The translations under genes were made by a program, and so were the position numbers. Under the pieces are notes generated by a model. The model had not been told where the DNA came from and searched no databases. It was given only the letters and a program-made list of their open reading frames with translations. A stretch of DNA of 38,484 nt from assembly GCA_903931735.1 (NCBI GenBank), contig CAIZDL010000122.1:1-38484 (forward strand), given 5' to 3'. Below, in pieces: positions 25,267-33,821 of the stretch (its first letter is position 1; each line of letters opens with the position of its first letter). The stretch is from an uncultured Rhodospirillales bacterium. GTDB taxonomy: Bacteria; Pseudomonadota; Alphaproteobacteria; Azospirillales; Azospirillaceae.

Positions 25267-25734
25267 ATGCCCTTCTATGAAAGCGTGTTTATCGCACGCC
25301 AGGATATCTCGGCCGCCCAGGCCGAAGCATTGGCGGAAACGTTCGCCAATATCGTCAAGGCCACCGGCGGTCAGGTCGCCAAGACCGAGCTTTGGGGTCT
25401 CAAGACCCTGACCTATAAGATTAAGAAGAACCGCAAGGGACATTACGTCATGTTCCACCTCGACGCCCCGCCAGCGGCGGTCGCCGAGATGGAACGCAAC
25501 ATGAGCATCAACGAAGATGTGTTGCGGTTCATGACGACTCGGATTGAGGCCCTCGATGCCGGCCAATCCGTGATGATGCAAGCCCGCGGCGAGCGCGGCG
25601 AACGGGGTGAGCGCGGCGACCGGGGTGACCGGGGTGATCGCGGCGGCCGTGATCGCGGCGACCGGGGTGATCGCGGCGACCGCGGCGACCGTCCTCGTCC
25701 CCCCCGCCGTTCCGACCCAGAAGGAGAAGTGTGA
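25267..25734 (+). CDS. rpsF: 30S ribosomal protein S6 with Arg-Gly-Asp-rich tail
   Basis: The 155-residue protein starts [15 protein letters not shown], the family N-terminus, with GGGGAG just upstream of ATG 25267; an upstream in-frame ATG at 25210 is not used by this logic. The S6 core (residues about 1-100) includes [20 protein letters not shown]. The rest is a low-complexity tail of [11 protein letters not shown]-type repeats ending [14 protein letters not shown]6 pairs with S18 on the small-subunit platform. The stop overlaps the rpsR ATG by one base (TGATG). Confidence 0.96.
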   Translation: MPFYESVFIARQDISAAQAEALAETFANIVKATGGQVAKTELWGLKTLTYKIKKNRKGHYVMFHLDAPPAAVAEMERNMSINEDVLRFMTTRIEALDAGQSVMMQARGERGERGERGDRGDRGDRGGRDRGDRGDRGDRGDRPRPPRRSDPEGEV

Positions 25735-25997
25735 TGAACACCCAGGGTTCAGCCGGTCCGCGCGCGGGTGGCACCCGCCGGCCGTTCTTCCGTCGGCGCA
25801 AAACCTGCCCGTTTTCGGGCGCTAACGCACCGGCCATCGACTACAAGGACGTGAAACTCCTGTCGCGCTTCATTTCTGAGCGGGGCAAGATCGTGCCGAG
25901 TCGCATCACGGCGGTTTCAGCCAAGAAGCAGCGCGAACTCGCTCGGGCGATCAAGCGGGCCCGCTTCCTCGCTCTGCTGCCATACATGGTGAAGTAA
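25734..25997 (+). CDS. rpsR: 30S ribosomal protein S18
   Basis: The 87-residue basic protein has the S18 signature RRKTCPFSG and [19 protein letters not shown], ending [12 protein letters not shown] 25734 shares a base with the rpsF stop and follows AAGGAG by seven bases; GTG 25731 is the less likely alternative. S18 binds 16S rRNA together with S6. Confidence 0.97.
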   Translation: MNTQGSAGPRAGGTRRPFFRRRKTCPFSGANAPAIDYKDVKLLSRFISERGKIVPSRITAVSAKKQRELARAIKRARFLALLPYMVK

Positions 25998-26029
25998 GGA
26001 CCCGGCATCGGCAATCACGGACCAACGCC

Positions 26030-26989
26030 ATGTCACCCGCCCTACTCGCCGCCATCACCGGCGGCGGGTTCGCCGCCGCAATGTATCTGACAGTGCTGAC
26101 CGGCATCACCGGCGGTATGGTCTTGGTGTACTTTGCGCCGCTGCCGCTGTTTCTCGCTGGTTTGGCGTTTGGGCCTTACCCGGGGATGGTGGCTTCGGGG
26201 TTGGCGGTGCTGTTGGTTTTTGGGATTGGGGGCGGCTTTGTTTTGCCGCTCACCTTCCTGGTGTTTTCTGTGGTGCCAACGCTGGTGTTAGGCCGGAAAG
26301 TCCATATGTCCCGGCAACGGGCGGACGGTGGGGTTGAGTGGTATCCAGCCGGGTTGCTGTTGCTCACCCTTACCGGGATTGGGGGCGTGGCTATCCTGGT
26401 GGCGGCCGTGTTGGCTGCGGTTTTTGGCGGGGATGGGGGGCTCAAGGGGTTAACTCATGCGCTCTTGGTCGCCAATCTGACCGAGCTGTTCAGCGTTATG
26501 TCACCAACCACCGCCAACCCCGGGGCGAGCGTTGCCGAGAGCATCGCCCAGGTGTTTCCGGGTGTGGTTACCGTGTCCTGGCTGTTAATGGTGGTGGCCA
26601 ACGGCCTGCTGGCACAAGCCTTGTTGGTGCGGTTTAATCGGCTGATGCGGCCCGCGCTGCGGATGACCGAACTTGAGTTGCCGGGGTGGACTCCGCTGTT
26701 ACTGTCGGTGTCCATGCTCGGCGCCATGATACTGGAGGGGGAAGCCGGCTTTTTGCTGACCAACCTTACCATTGTTTTGGCGGTGCCTTTTTTCTTTTCC
26801 GGGCTGGCGGTGATTCACGCTTTTGCCGCCGTCCGGTCATCCAAGGTCACGATCCTGGTTGGGTTTTATCTTTTGTTGTCGTTTTTAGCCTGGCCGGTGG
26901 TCGCCGTGATCGGGCTTGGGATCATCGAGCAATGGGCCGGGCTGCGCGGACGCTTTGTCGCCGCGAGACCCGATCGGGGAGAAGCATGA
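26030..26989 (+). CDS. DUF2232 (YybS-like) polytopic membrane protein
   Basis: The 319-residue, strongly hydrophobic protein has about eight membrane segments, for example [19 protein letters not shown] near residue 30 and [16 protein letters not shown] near residue 277. Position between rpsR and rplI is a hallmark of the DUF2232 family in alphaproteobacteria; the molecular role is not established. The stop TGA (26987-26989) overlaps the rplI start, implying coupling to L9 translation. Confidence 0.85.
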   Translation: MSPALLAAITGGGFAAAMYLTVLTGITGGMVLVYFAPLPLFLAGLAFGPYPGMVASGLAVLLVFGIGGGFVLPLTFLVFSVVPTLVLGRKVHMSRQRADGGVEWYPAGLLLLTLTGIGGVAILVAAVLAAVFGGDGGLKGLTHALLVANLTELFSVMSPTTANPGASVAESIAQVFPGVVTVSWLLMVVANGLLAQALLVRFNRLMRPALRMTELELPGWTPLLLSVSMLGAMILEGEAGFLLTNLTIVLAVPFFFSGLAVIHAFAAVRSSKVTILVGFYLLLSFLAWPVVAVIGLGIIEQWAGLRGRFVAARPDRGEA

Positions 26990-27549
26990 TGGAAGTCGTT
27001 TTGTTGGAGCGGGTCGAGAAGCTCGGCCAAATGGGTCAAGTGGTTAACGTTCGTCCTGGCTTCGCCCGCAACTATCTGTTGCCGCAAAAGAAAGCCCTTC
27101 GGGCAACCAAGGCCAATATGGCTTTGTTTGAGAGCCGCAAGGCCGCCCTTCAGGCGCTCAATCTGGAAAAGCGCACCGAGGCCGAATACGTCTCCAAAAA
27201 GATGGATGGCGTTGCGGTGATTATCATCCGCCAAGCGGGTGATACCGGAATCCTCTATGGTTCGGTCAGTGCCCGCGATATCGCAGAGGCGCTGGTCGCC
27301 ACCGGCTATACCGTCGAGCGTCAACAGGTGGCGATCGATCAGCCGATCAAGACTCTCGGCCTTGCCAAGGTGCGGGTGATCCTCCACCCCGAAGTCAGCA
27401 TTGGCGTTACCGTCAATGTCGCCCGCTCCGCCGATGAAGCGGCGCTCCAGGCGCAACGGGGCGGTATGGTGACAGCCGCCGGCTTGGCCGCTGAAGAAGA
27501 TGCCGCAGCCGCCGCGGAAGAAGCGCAACACGCGGATGAGTCAGAGTAA
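26989..27549 (+). CDS. rplI: 50S ribosomal protein L9
   Basis: The 186-residue protein has the L9 signature [19 protein letters not shown] and [18 protein letters not shown], a central connecting helix and the C-terminal domain ([17 protein letters not shown]). An acidic Ala/Glu-rich tail of about 35 residues extends it beyond E. coli length, common in alphaproteobacteria. ATG 26989 is seven bases after GGAG; the adjacent in-frame ATG 26986 is the alternative. It is last gene of the operon, followed by a terminator. Confidence 0.96.
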   Translation: MEVVLLERVEKLGQMGQVVNVRPGFARNYLLPQKKALRATKANMALFESRKAALQALNLEKRTEAEYVSKKMDGVAVIIIRQAGDTGILYGSVSARDIAEALVATGYTVERQQVAIDQPIKTLGLAKVRVILHPEVSIGVTVNVARSADEAALQAQRGGMVTAAGLAAEEDAAAAAEEAQHADESE

Positions 27550-27565
27550 TTTCGCTGACTGGACG

Positions 27566-27614
27566 ATTTCACGAATCCGGCCGGCATGGCTCGGCCAGAT
27601 TCGTTGAAATTTTT
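27566..27614 (+). terminator. Terminator of the rpsF-rplI operon
   Basis: A long imperfect inverted repeat (ACGAATC...GATTCGT with CGGCC/GGCCG inside, arms 27566-27583 and 27592-27611, one mismatch and one bulge) is followed by a run of five T at 27610-27614. It begins 17 bases after the rplI stop. Confidence 0.75.
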
Positions 27615-27713
27615 AGAGTTCTCGGACTTGCACCCGAACACGACATTCCGCTACCGTCTGTCTGCGGGACATCGGGTTTCGACACCCAAAATCACTGGGG
27701 CAGGAGGCGGTCG

Positions 27714-28196
27714 ATGCGGAGAGCCATGATAGCGGCAGCGCTCACCGTGCTTCCCATGTCCGTTCATGCCCAATCCCGCCCCGCTCCCGACACTCCCGCC
27801 GCTTCCGGGATGGCCGAAGAAAGTGCGCGATTACCGCAACCGCATTTCACCGACGCCCTGCGGGTCCTGGTGGTTACCTCTGGAATCATTGGCGGATTCA
27901 TCGCAGCCGACGTTATGAGCGGCGGCGTTCTTACCGCTCCCCTGCTCGCCGGCGGCGCGCTGACGAGTGCCGGCATCGACGGCGCCGGGTTGTTCGCGCG
28001 GGCGGCACCAATTCGGCCAATCATCGCCGGAGTCGGCGCCTCTTCAGCCATTACCGAAGCCGGCTTGGCCGCTCGAGTGAGGGGGGCTGGTTTGACTTCA
28101 ACCCTCGCCGGAGTCGGCCGCCCGGTTGCTGCGGGCTTTGCCAATCTTTCTCGCTTCGTTGGCAGCGCCTTGGCCGCACCAAAGCCTGTTCCCTGA
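27714..28196 (+). CDS. Small signal-peptide protein, paralog 1 of a three-gene family
   Basis: The 160-residue protein has a signal peptide (MRRAMIAAALTVLPMSVHAQ, cleavage after residue 19 or 20). A hydrophobic glycine-rich segment VVTSGIIGGFIAADVMSGG with TAPLL directly after it is shared with the next two genes. A longer Ala/Gly-rich C-terminal half follows (GAGLTSTLAGVGRPVAAGF). AGGAGG lies six bases before the ATG. Family unknown to me. The core resembles a single membrane-spanning or glycine-zipper segment, so the product is likely in the inner membrane or periplasm, perhaps oligomeric (inference). Confidence 0.75.
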   Translation: MRRAMIAAALTVLPMSVHAQSRPAPDTPAASGMAEESARLPQPHFTDALRVLVVTSGIIGGFIAADVMSGGVLTAPLLAGGALTSAGIDGAGLFARAAPIRPIIAGVGASSAITEAGLAARVRGAGLTSTLAGVGRPVAAGFANLSRFVGSALAAPKPVP

Positions 28197-28237
28197 TTTT
28201 TTCATCTCACCCGTTCACCACATTAGGAGACACACCG

Positions 28238-28588
28238 ATGCGTATCCACGTTCTCGCCGCCGCCGTCGCCCTGCTGCCGCTCAGCGCGGTCGCCCAAACC
28301 GAAACTGCCGCCCCCCCGGCCCACGAGTCGAGCAGCCTGTCGCCGCTGGTGCTGACCGCTGGCGTCGTCGGCGCCGTTGTCGTTGCCGATATTCTGACCA
28401 AGGGCGCTCTGTCCGGTCCGGCGTTGCGAGTCCTTGGCATGGAAGCCGCTCCCGCAGCGGCAGCCCCCGTCGCAGTCGCGGCTCCGGTGGCAGCTCCGGT
28501 CGCCGCCGCCCGGGTTGTCGCCGCGGCCCCGGCCGCCGCTACTCCGGCCGCCGCCGTTGTGACCAGCCCGTGGTGGCGTTTCTGGTAG
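28238..28588 (+). CDS. Small signal-peptide protein, paralog 2 of a three-gene family
   Basis: The 116-residue protein has a signal peptide (MRIHVLAAAVALLPLSAVAQ), the core LVLTAGVVGAVVVADILTKG followed by ALSGPALRVLGM, then a tail built almost only of Ala, Val and Pro, closing with the aromatic-basic end SPWWRFW. AGGAGA is eight bases upstream of the ATG. It lies 41 bases after paralog 1, so probably co-transcribed. A hairpin at 28601-28644 follows. Function unknown; the Ala/Pro tail could span the periplasm or anchor to a surface layer (speculative). Confidence 0.75.
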   Translation: MRIHVLAAAVALLPLSAVAQTETAAPPAHESSSLSPLVLTAGVVGAVVVADILTKGALSGPALRVLGMEAAPAAAAPVAVAAPVAAPVAAARVVAAAPAAATPAAAVVTSPWWRFW

Positions 28589-28600
28589 GACCCTAGGTTT

Positions 28601-28644
28601 CGGCCTCACACCGCCGCCCCGGCTTAAGGCCGCGGTGTGAGCCG
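28601..28644 (+). terminator. GC-rich hairpin after paralog 2
   Basis: CGGC(C)TCACACCGC pairs with GCGGTGTGAGCCG with one bulged base; the inner part can extend with GCCG/CGGC. It begins 12 bases after the stop of paralog 2. There is no T-tract, so it could be a weak terminator or a 3'-end stabiliser. Confidence 0.5.
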
Positions 28645-28737
28645 AGTCTCAGCAAGACGACCTCCGACAAGGGGATAAAAAGGGTGGGTAACGCCTTCAA
28701 GCTCCCCTGCCCCCGCGAACGGCTTGGTTTCAAGACG

Positions 28738-28771
28738 TTGACAACGATGAGGTCTTGCACCGATACCTCAT
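28738..28771 (+). promoter_or_regulatory. Candidate promoter overlapping a 7-base inverted repeat
   Basis: A perfect -35 box TTGACA (28738-28743) is followed after 18 bases by GATACC (28762-28767), a poor -10. The perfect inverted repeat ATGAGGT-N11-ACCTCAT (28747-28753 and 28765-28771) overlaps the spacer and -10, as an operator would. It would drive paralog 3 with a leader of over 200 bases. Confidence 0.35.
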
Positions 28772-28868
28772 GAAGCCCGAAATTTTACCGGGTTTTCCGT
28801 TGGGTACGGCTTGCGTCCGATTGAGTGGTCAGTTAAGTTTACCGCGCGGTTGGGACTCTTCCGACCGC

Positions 28869-28959
28869 ACCAAATTCAGCCCTGAACGGCTAACCAAAAC
28901 ACGGCCTGACCGGCCCCGAAATTCGGCCCTACCGGCTCCGAAATTCAGCCTTACCGGCC
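28869..28959 (+). repeat. Four degenerate 22-24-base tandem repeats
   Basis: Units start at 28869, 28893, 28916 and 28938; the last two are the closest match (CCGAAATTC-G/A-GCC-C/T-TACCGGC). The block ends 38 bases before the paralog 3 start. Unit length of 22-24 rules out a simple coding repeat. It may bind a regulator cooperatively or form alternative hairpins. Confidence 0.6.
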
Positions 28960-28997
28960 AATGACTTGCCAGCCAGAATTGTGAAGGAGCCTCTCTG

Positions 28998-29423
28998 ATG
29001 TGGAAATTTCTGGTCGCCCTAGTGGTCGCCCTGATGCTGCCTCTCTCCGCGTTCGCCCAGAGCCAGCCGGCGGTCGCAAGTGCTGCCGATTCTGATGGTG
29101 GCGGCCTCGGCAAGACCTTACTCGTCACCGCTGGTGTCGTTGGCGGTATCGTGGTCGCTGATGTGCTGACCGGTGGCGCGCTGACCGGCCCGCTGCTGCG
29201 CACCGTTGGTTTGCGCCCCGCCGCCCCGGTTGCAGTTGCCGTTCGGGCTCCGCTGTCTCCGGCAATCGCCGAAGCCCGCGCCGCTGGCGCCGTGCTGGGC
29301 GAGCAGATCACCGCCGCCACCGAAGCCCGCGATATGGCCGCCCGCCAGGATATGGTCTACGTTGGCATTCTTGGCCTTGGCGGTGTTGTCGGTGGTTGGC
29401 TGGTTAGCCACTTCTCACACTGA
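28998..29423 (+). CDS. Small signal-peptide protein, paralog 3 of a three-gene family
   Basis: The 141-residue protein has a signal peptide (MWKFLVALVVALMLPLSAFA, then QSQPA), the shared core TLLVTAGVVGGIVVADVLTGG followed by ALTGPLLRTVGL, a middle helical part (AGAVLGEQITAATEARDM), and a second hydrophobic glycine-rich segment near the C-terminus (GILGLGGVVGGWLVSHF). AAGGAG is eight bases before ATG. It is followed by a strong terminator. Of the three it most resembles a two-membrane-segment protein. Function unknown. Confidence 0.78.
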   Translation: MWKFLVALVVALMLPLSAFAQSQPAVASAADSDGGGLGKTLLVTAGVVGGIVVADVLTGGALTGPLLRTVGLRPAAPVAVAVRAPLSPAIAEARAAGAVLGEQITAATEARDMAARQDMVYVGILGLGGVVGGWLVSHFSH

Positions 29424-29466
29424 GCCTTGTTGCCACGGCTTCGCGGAGCAATCACTCCGAAATGGA

Positions 29467-29498
29467 AACACCGGCCCTTGCGGGCTGGTGTTTTTTTT
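29467..29498 (+). terminator. Strong rho-independent terminator after paralog 3
   Basis: Stem ACACCGGCCC/GGGCTGGTGT (one G-U pair) with loop TTGC, followed by eight T (29491-29498). A smaller hairpin CGGAG-N6-CTCCG lies just upstream at 29444-29459. Confidence 0.88.
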
Positions 29499-29565
29499 GT
29501 TCAGCATCGAGCCTCCATGCGGGAAGACGTGGCGGTAGAGCCCTTGCCACTGATATTATAGCGCC

Positions 29566-31053
29566 ATGGATACCCAGCCCCCCCCCAACGCCACGCCAGA
29601 ATATCGCACCCAGCCTCACAACGAGGAAGCCGAGCAAGCCCTATTGGGCGCACTGCTGGTCAACAACCGCGCTTATGAAAAGATCGGCGAGTTTCTGCGG
29701 CCGGAGCACTTTTACAGCCCGGTCCATGGGCGTATTTACAGCGCCATCGTCAGCTTTATCGAGCGAGGCCAAATCGCGAATCCGGTAACCCTGAAGTCTT
29801 ACTTTGAACGCGACCCGGATCTCACCGCAGTGGGCGGCTCCAGCTACCTTGCCAGCCTTGCCTCCAGTATTGTTACCGTTGTCAACGCCGAAGATTATGG
29901 CCGCACGCTTCACTCCAATTATCTGCGCCGGCAACTGATTGCCATCGGCGAGGACATTGTTAACGAAGCCTATCGCCACGACCTTGAGATTTCAGCGCAA
30001 GACCAAATCGAGGAGGCGGAAAAGCACCTTTTCGACCTTGCCTCGACAGGCGATATTAAGGGCGGCTTCATTCCGATCGCCCGCAGCCTTGAGGCTGCAA
30101 TCACCACCGCCGAGGCGGCATTCCGGCGCGACAGCAACGTTACCGGCGTGACCTCAGGCTTGGTCGACCTCGACCGCTGGCTGGGCGGAATGCACCGCTC
30201 CGACTTGATTATTCTCGCCGGACGCCCCTCGATGGGTAAAACCGCCCTTGCCACCAACATCGCGGTCAACGCCGCCAAAGCCTTCATGACCAGTAAGGGC
30301 GTCGACGGCGGCGTTGTTGGCGTGTTTTCTCTCGAAATGTCGGCGGAGCAACTAGCAACCCGCGTTCTTGCCGATGAGACCAAGGTGCCGGGCGACAAAA
30401 TCCGCCGCGGTGAGGTCCGTGATAGCGATTTTCCCCGCTTTATTGAAGCAAACCAAACCTTGGCCCGCTTGCCGCTTTATATCGATGACACCCCGGGTAT
30501 TACGGTCGGAATGCTCCGTACTCGGGCTCGCCGCCTGAAGCGCACCGCAAACCTTGGCATGATTGTCGTGGACTACCTGCAATTGATGCGCGGTTCGGGG
30601 ATGAACCGCAGCGAAAACCGGGTTCAGGAGATCTCCGAAATCACCCGCGGTCTCAAGGCGGTGGCAAAAGAACTTGATATCCCGGTAATCGCGCTCTCGC
30701 AGCTCAGCCGCGCGGTCGAGGCCCGTGAAGACAAACGACCGCAGCTTGCCGACCTTCGCGAGTCGGGCTCGATCGAGCAAGACGCCGATGTCGTGATGTT
30801 TGTCTATCGCGAGCAATATTACCTGGAGCGTGCCCAGCCGAATCGCCGGCCCGACGAGTCCGAGGAGAAGTTTAACGACCGCCATGAGCGCTGGAAACAG
30901 CGGTGCGAGGAGGTTTACGGCATCGGCGAATGTATCATCGCCAAACAGCGCCACGGCCCGGTCGGGACTGTGCGCTTGCACTTCGAAGGCCAGTTCACCA
31001 AGTTTTCCGATCTCGACGCCAACCACGTTGCCCACTCACATTCGAGCGAATAA
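29566..31053 (+). CDS. dnaB: Replicative DNA helicase DnaB
   Basis: The 495-residue protein has the DnaB N-terminal domain (PHNEEAEQALLGALLVNN onward), the linker helix, and the RecA-like C-terminal domain with Walker A GRPSMGKTAL at about residue 218, Walker B MIVVDYLQLMRG, and DLRESGSIEQDADVVMFVYR. It unwinds DNA as a hexamer at the replication fork. There is no intein. No Shine-Dalgarno precedes ATG 29566; TATTAT at 29554-29559 would place transcription start about at the ATG, so the message could be leaderless (inference). alr follows by nine bases. Confidence 0.96.
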   Translation: MDTQPPPNATPEYRTQPHNEEAEQALLGALLVNNRAYEKIGEFLRPEHFYSPVHGRIYSAIVSFIERGQIANPVTLKSYFERDPDLTAVGGSSYLASLASSIVTVVNAEDYGRTLHSNYLRRQLIAIGEDIVNEAYRHDLEISAQDQIEEAEKHLFDLASTGDIKGGFIPIARSLEAAITTAEAAFRRDSNVTGVTSGLVDLDRWLGGMHRSDLIILAGRPSMGKTALATNIAVNAAKAFMTSKGVDGGVVGVFSLEMSAEQLATRVLADETKVPGDKIRRGEVRDSDFPRFIEANQTLARLPLYIDDTPGITVGMLRTRARRLKRTANLGMIVVDYLQLMRGSGMNRSENRVQEISEITRGLKAVAKELDIPVIALSQLSRAVEAREDKRPQLADLRESGSIEQDADVVMFVYREQYYLERAQPNRRPDESEEKFNDRHERWKQRCEEVYGIGECIIAKQRHGPVGTVRLHFEGQFTKFSDLDANHVAHSHSSE

Positions 31054-31062
31054 GCCCCTCCC

Positions 31063-32175
31063 GTGCCGATCACCGCCCCGCCCTCCGCTACAACCCTGCT
31101 GGCCGTCGATCTTGAGGCGGTGGTGGCCAATTGGCGGGCTCTGCAAAGCCGGCTGGAACGGGCGGAGTGCTCGGCGGTGGTCAAAGCCGACGCCTATGGG
31201 CTGGGGGCGACCCGAATCGCGCCGGCCCTGGCGGCGGCGGGATGCCACACCTTTTTTGTGGCGACACTCGACGAAGGCATCGCCCTTCGGCCCTTGCTGC
31301 CGGGGGTCACGATCATTGTGCTATCAGGCGCCCTGCCCGGAGCCGAAGACACCTTCGCTGCCCACGCCATCGTGCCGGTGCTCAACAGCCTCAGCGATAT
31401 CACTTGCTGGCAGGATTTTGCCCGCAAAACGAGCACCGCGCGAGACGCCTGGATTCACATCGACACCGGCATGAACCGGCTTGGCCTCACCTCTAGTGAT
31501 GCCCGCACGCTTGCAGCCGAGCCCGGGCGGCTAACGGGGCTCAATGTCCTGGGATGGATGAGCCACCTTTCCTCGGCCGACCAACGCTTTCACCCCGCCT
31601 CCTCGGCCCAACTTGGGCGCTTTCAGCAGCATTTGGCGCGGTTACCAAAGGCCCGGCGCAGCCTCGCGAACTCGTCCGGCCTATGCCGGGGGCGCGCCTT
31701 CCAGTTGGATCTGGTCCGGCCCGGAGCTGCGCTCTATGGAATCAATCCCACACCAGAGGTTGAAAATCCCCAGCGGCCGGTGTTTACCTTCACCGCCCGG
31801 GTTCTTCAAGTCCGGCAGGTCGATCCCGGCATGACCGTTGGATACGGCGTCACCCACCAAGTCACACGCAGCGGGCGAATTGCCACCATCGCCGCCGGAT
31901 ATGCCGATGGTTTTTTTCGCGCTCTCGGCAACCGGAGTCGGGTTTTCATTGGGGGGCAGCCAGCCCCGGTTGTGGGGCAGGTGTCCATGGACCTGATCAC
32001 CGTCGATGTCACGGCACTGCCCGAAAGCACGGTCTGGCCCGGGTGCTTGGCTGAGGTGATCGGCCCTCACCGCACCGTGGATCAGGCCGCGACCGAGGCC
32101 GGGACCATCGGATACGAAATTCTCACCGCCCTTTCCAAACGCTGCCACCGGGTCTGGCTACCCGAGGCCAAATAA
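31063..32175 (+). CDS. alr: Alanine racemase
   Basis: The 370-residue fold-type III PLP enzyme has the PLP lysine in AVVKADAYGLG (Lys41), IDTGMNRLG, VRPGAALYGINP, the catalytic tyrosine in VGYGVTHQV and QVSMDLITVDVT. It converts L-alanine to D-alanine for peptidoglycan. The start is GTG at 31063, nine bases after the dnaB stop, so the pair is probably one operon; no ATG fits the conserved N-terminus. It converges with comM. Confidence 0.95.
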   Translation: MPITAPPSATTLLAVDLEAVVANWRALQSRLERAECSAVVKADAYGLGATRIAPALAAAGCHTFFVATLDEGIALRPLLPGVTIIVLSGALPGAEDTFAAHAIVPVLNSLSDITCWQDFARKTSTARDAWIHIDTGMNRLGLTSSDARTLAAEPGRLTGLNVLGWMSHLSSADQRFHPASSAQLGRFQQHLARLPKARRSLANSSGLCRGRAFQLDLVRPGAALYGINPTPEVENPQRPVFTFTARVLQVRQVDPGMTVGYGVTHQVTRSGRIATIAAGYADGFFRALGNRSRVFIGGQPAPVVGQVSMDLITVDVTALPESTVWPGCLAEVIGPHRTVDQAATEAGTIGYEILTALSKRCHRVWLPEAK

Positions 32176-32255
32176 ACCGCACCGCATGGGCGGCGGGCGG
32201 CGCCGATACCTAATCCCGATCGGTTATCCTCAGTGGGATTTGGGATTACCCCGAT

Positions 32256-33821
32256 TTACCGACCCGGCCCGATTCGGCGATAACTCAACGCCTCGGCAAT
32301 GTGGATGCGGCGAACGGCGTCGACACCCTCCAAATCGGCGAGGCTGCGCGCGACTCGAAGCACCCTATGGTAGCCGCGAGCGGTCAAATACATACGCTCG
32401 GCCGCTTGAGACAACAGCGACCGCCCTTGCTGATCTGGGCCGGCAACCCGTTCTAAAAGTTCGCCATCGGCATCGGCATTGCTGCGCACGGGCGGGTTAT
32501 GATCGTCGCGACGGGCGTGGGGTTGCCCGCCGCCACCGTGACTCGGGCGATAACGATCCGTTTGGATCGCGCGCGCGGCGGCCACCCGGGCGGCCACCTG
32601 GGCGCTGCCCTCGGCTGCGGGCGGCAAGGCGAGATCGGAGGGGCTGACGGCCGGCACCTCAATATGGCAATCGATCCGGTCGAACAGCGGCCCTGAAATC
32701 TTTGATTGATAATCAGCCGCGCATTTTGGCGCGCGGCCACAGGCCAAGGCCGGGTTATCGAGGTGCCCACATCGGCACGGGTTCATGGCCGCCACCAATT
32801 GGACGCGCGCCGGGTATGTAATGTGGGCGTTGGCGCGGGCGATAGAAGCACGGCCGGTTTCCAACGGTTGTCGCAAGGCTTCAAGCGTCTGGCGCGGAAA
32901 CTCGGGCAATTCGTCGAGAAACAACACCCCCTGGTGGGCCAGCGAAATTTCTCCCGGTTTCGCCCGCGCACCGCCGCCAACTAAGGCCGGCAGCGAGGCC
33001 GAATGGTGAGGATCACGAAACGGCCGCCGGCGCATCAAGCGGCCATCCTCCAGCAACCCCGCAACGCTGTGGATCATTGAAACTTCGAGCGCTTCGGCCG
33101 GAGCCAACGGCGGGAGCAAGCCAGGCAAACGCGCCGCCAACATCGACTTGCCCGACCCCGGCGGGCCGATCATCAACAGGTTGTGCCCCCCTGCCGCAGC
33201 CACCTCCAACGCGCGCTTCGCCGTCTCCTGGCCCTTGATATCCCGCAAATCGAGGCCACTGGCGCTCAACTCCTCCATCCGGGGCCGGGGCGGGGTCAGG
33301 ACTTGGGTGCCTTTGAAGTGATTGATCAACGCCAAAAGCGAGGGCGCCGCCAACACGTCCAACCCGCCCCCGGCCCACGCCGCCTCCCCGCCGCACCCGG
33401 CAGGACAAATCAACCCCCGCTCGCGCGCCAGGGCGTTGACCGCCGCCGGCAGCACCCCCGCGACTGCGGTGAGCGAGCCATCGAGTGCCAACTCACCCAA
33501 AGCGACGTAGCGGCCGATTTCGTCGGCGGGCAACACGCCCATAACGGTAAGCAAGCCCAGCGCGATGGGCAAATCAAAATGGCTGCCCTCTTTAAGAACG
33601 TCGGCCGGGGCGAGATTGACGGTGATTCGTTTCGGCGGCAAGCCAAGCCCAAGAGCATGAAGCGACGCCCGCACTCTTTCGCGACTTTCTCCCACGGCCT
33701 TGTCAGGCAGACCTACGATAGTAAAGGCGACAATGCCGCTCGACATTTGCACCTGCACATCGATATCGAGCACCTCTATGCCCTGAAATGCCACTGTTTT
33801 GACCCGAGCAACCACTGCCAT
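32256..33821 (-). CDS. comM: YifB/ComM family Mg-chelatase-like AAA+ ATPase
   Basis: The 521-residue protein has the N-terminal Lon-protease-like (ChlI) domain (VARVKTVAFQGIEVLDIDV), the AAA+ domain with Walker A GPPGSGKSMLA at about residue 218 and Walker B GVLFLDELPEF, and a C-terminal domain with a cysteine cluster (PCRCGHLDN...CGRAPKCAAD). ComM is a helicase promoting branch migration during natural transformation; YifB homologs are common without proven competence. ATG 33821 follows AAGG; a TTG at 33824 is unlikely. The stretch near RYRPSHGGGGQPHARR is a poorly conserved loop. Confidence 0.93.
   Translation of the reverse strand: MAVVARVKTVAFQGIEVLDIDVQVQMSSGIVAFTIVGLPDKAVGESRERVRASLHALGLGLPPKRITVNLAPADVLKEGSHFDLPIALGLLTVMGVLPADEIGRYVALGELALDGSLTAVAGVLPAAVNALARERGLICPAGCGGEAAWAGGGLDVLAAPSLLALINHFKGTQVLTPPRPRMEELSASGLDLRDIKGQETAKRALEVAAAGGHNLLMIGPPGSGKSMLAARLPGLLPPLAPAEALEVSMIHSVAGLLEDGRLMRRRPFRDPHHSASLPALVGGGARAKPGEISLAHQGVLFLDELPEFPRQTLEALRQPLETGRASIARANAHITYPARVQLVAAMNPCRCGHLDNPALACGRAPKCAADYQSKISGPLFDRIDCHIEVPAVSPSDLALPPAAEGSAQVAARVAAARAIQTDRYRPSHGGGGQPHARRDDHNPPVRSNADADGELLERVAGPDQQGRSLLSQAAERMYLTARGYHRVLRVARSLADLEGVDAVRRIHIAEALSYRRIGPGR

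Larger units (their letters stand above)
28589..28997. other. 409-base noncoding region with several structured elements
   Basis: The gap between paralogs 2 and 3 contains a stable hairpin (28601-28644), a possible promoter overlapping an inverted repeat (28738-28771), a second hairpin GCGGTTGG/CCGACCGC (28846-28868) and four degenerate tandem repeats (28869-28959). Open frames across it (28755-28964 plus, 28829-29320 minus) look spurious because the repeat unit is not a multiple of three and they lack ribosome-binding sites. A small RNA or a regulated leader is possible. Confidence 0.5.

Noticed and set aside
25048-25581. 177-codon minus-strand ORF over the rpsF promoter and gene
   Set aside because: Antisense to rpsF and its leader; no ribosome-binding site or known domain.
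28755-28964. 69-codon plus-strand ORF in the noncoding region before paralog 3
   Set aside because: Spans tandem repeats whose unit is not a multiple of three and has no good ribosome-binding site.
27714-29423. Magnetosome (Mms6/MamD-like) identity for the small exported proteins
   Set aside because: They are glycine/alanine-rich with hydrophobic cores, but lack the Leu-Gly repeat pattern of those proteins and no mam genes are nearby.
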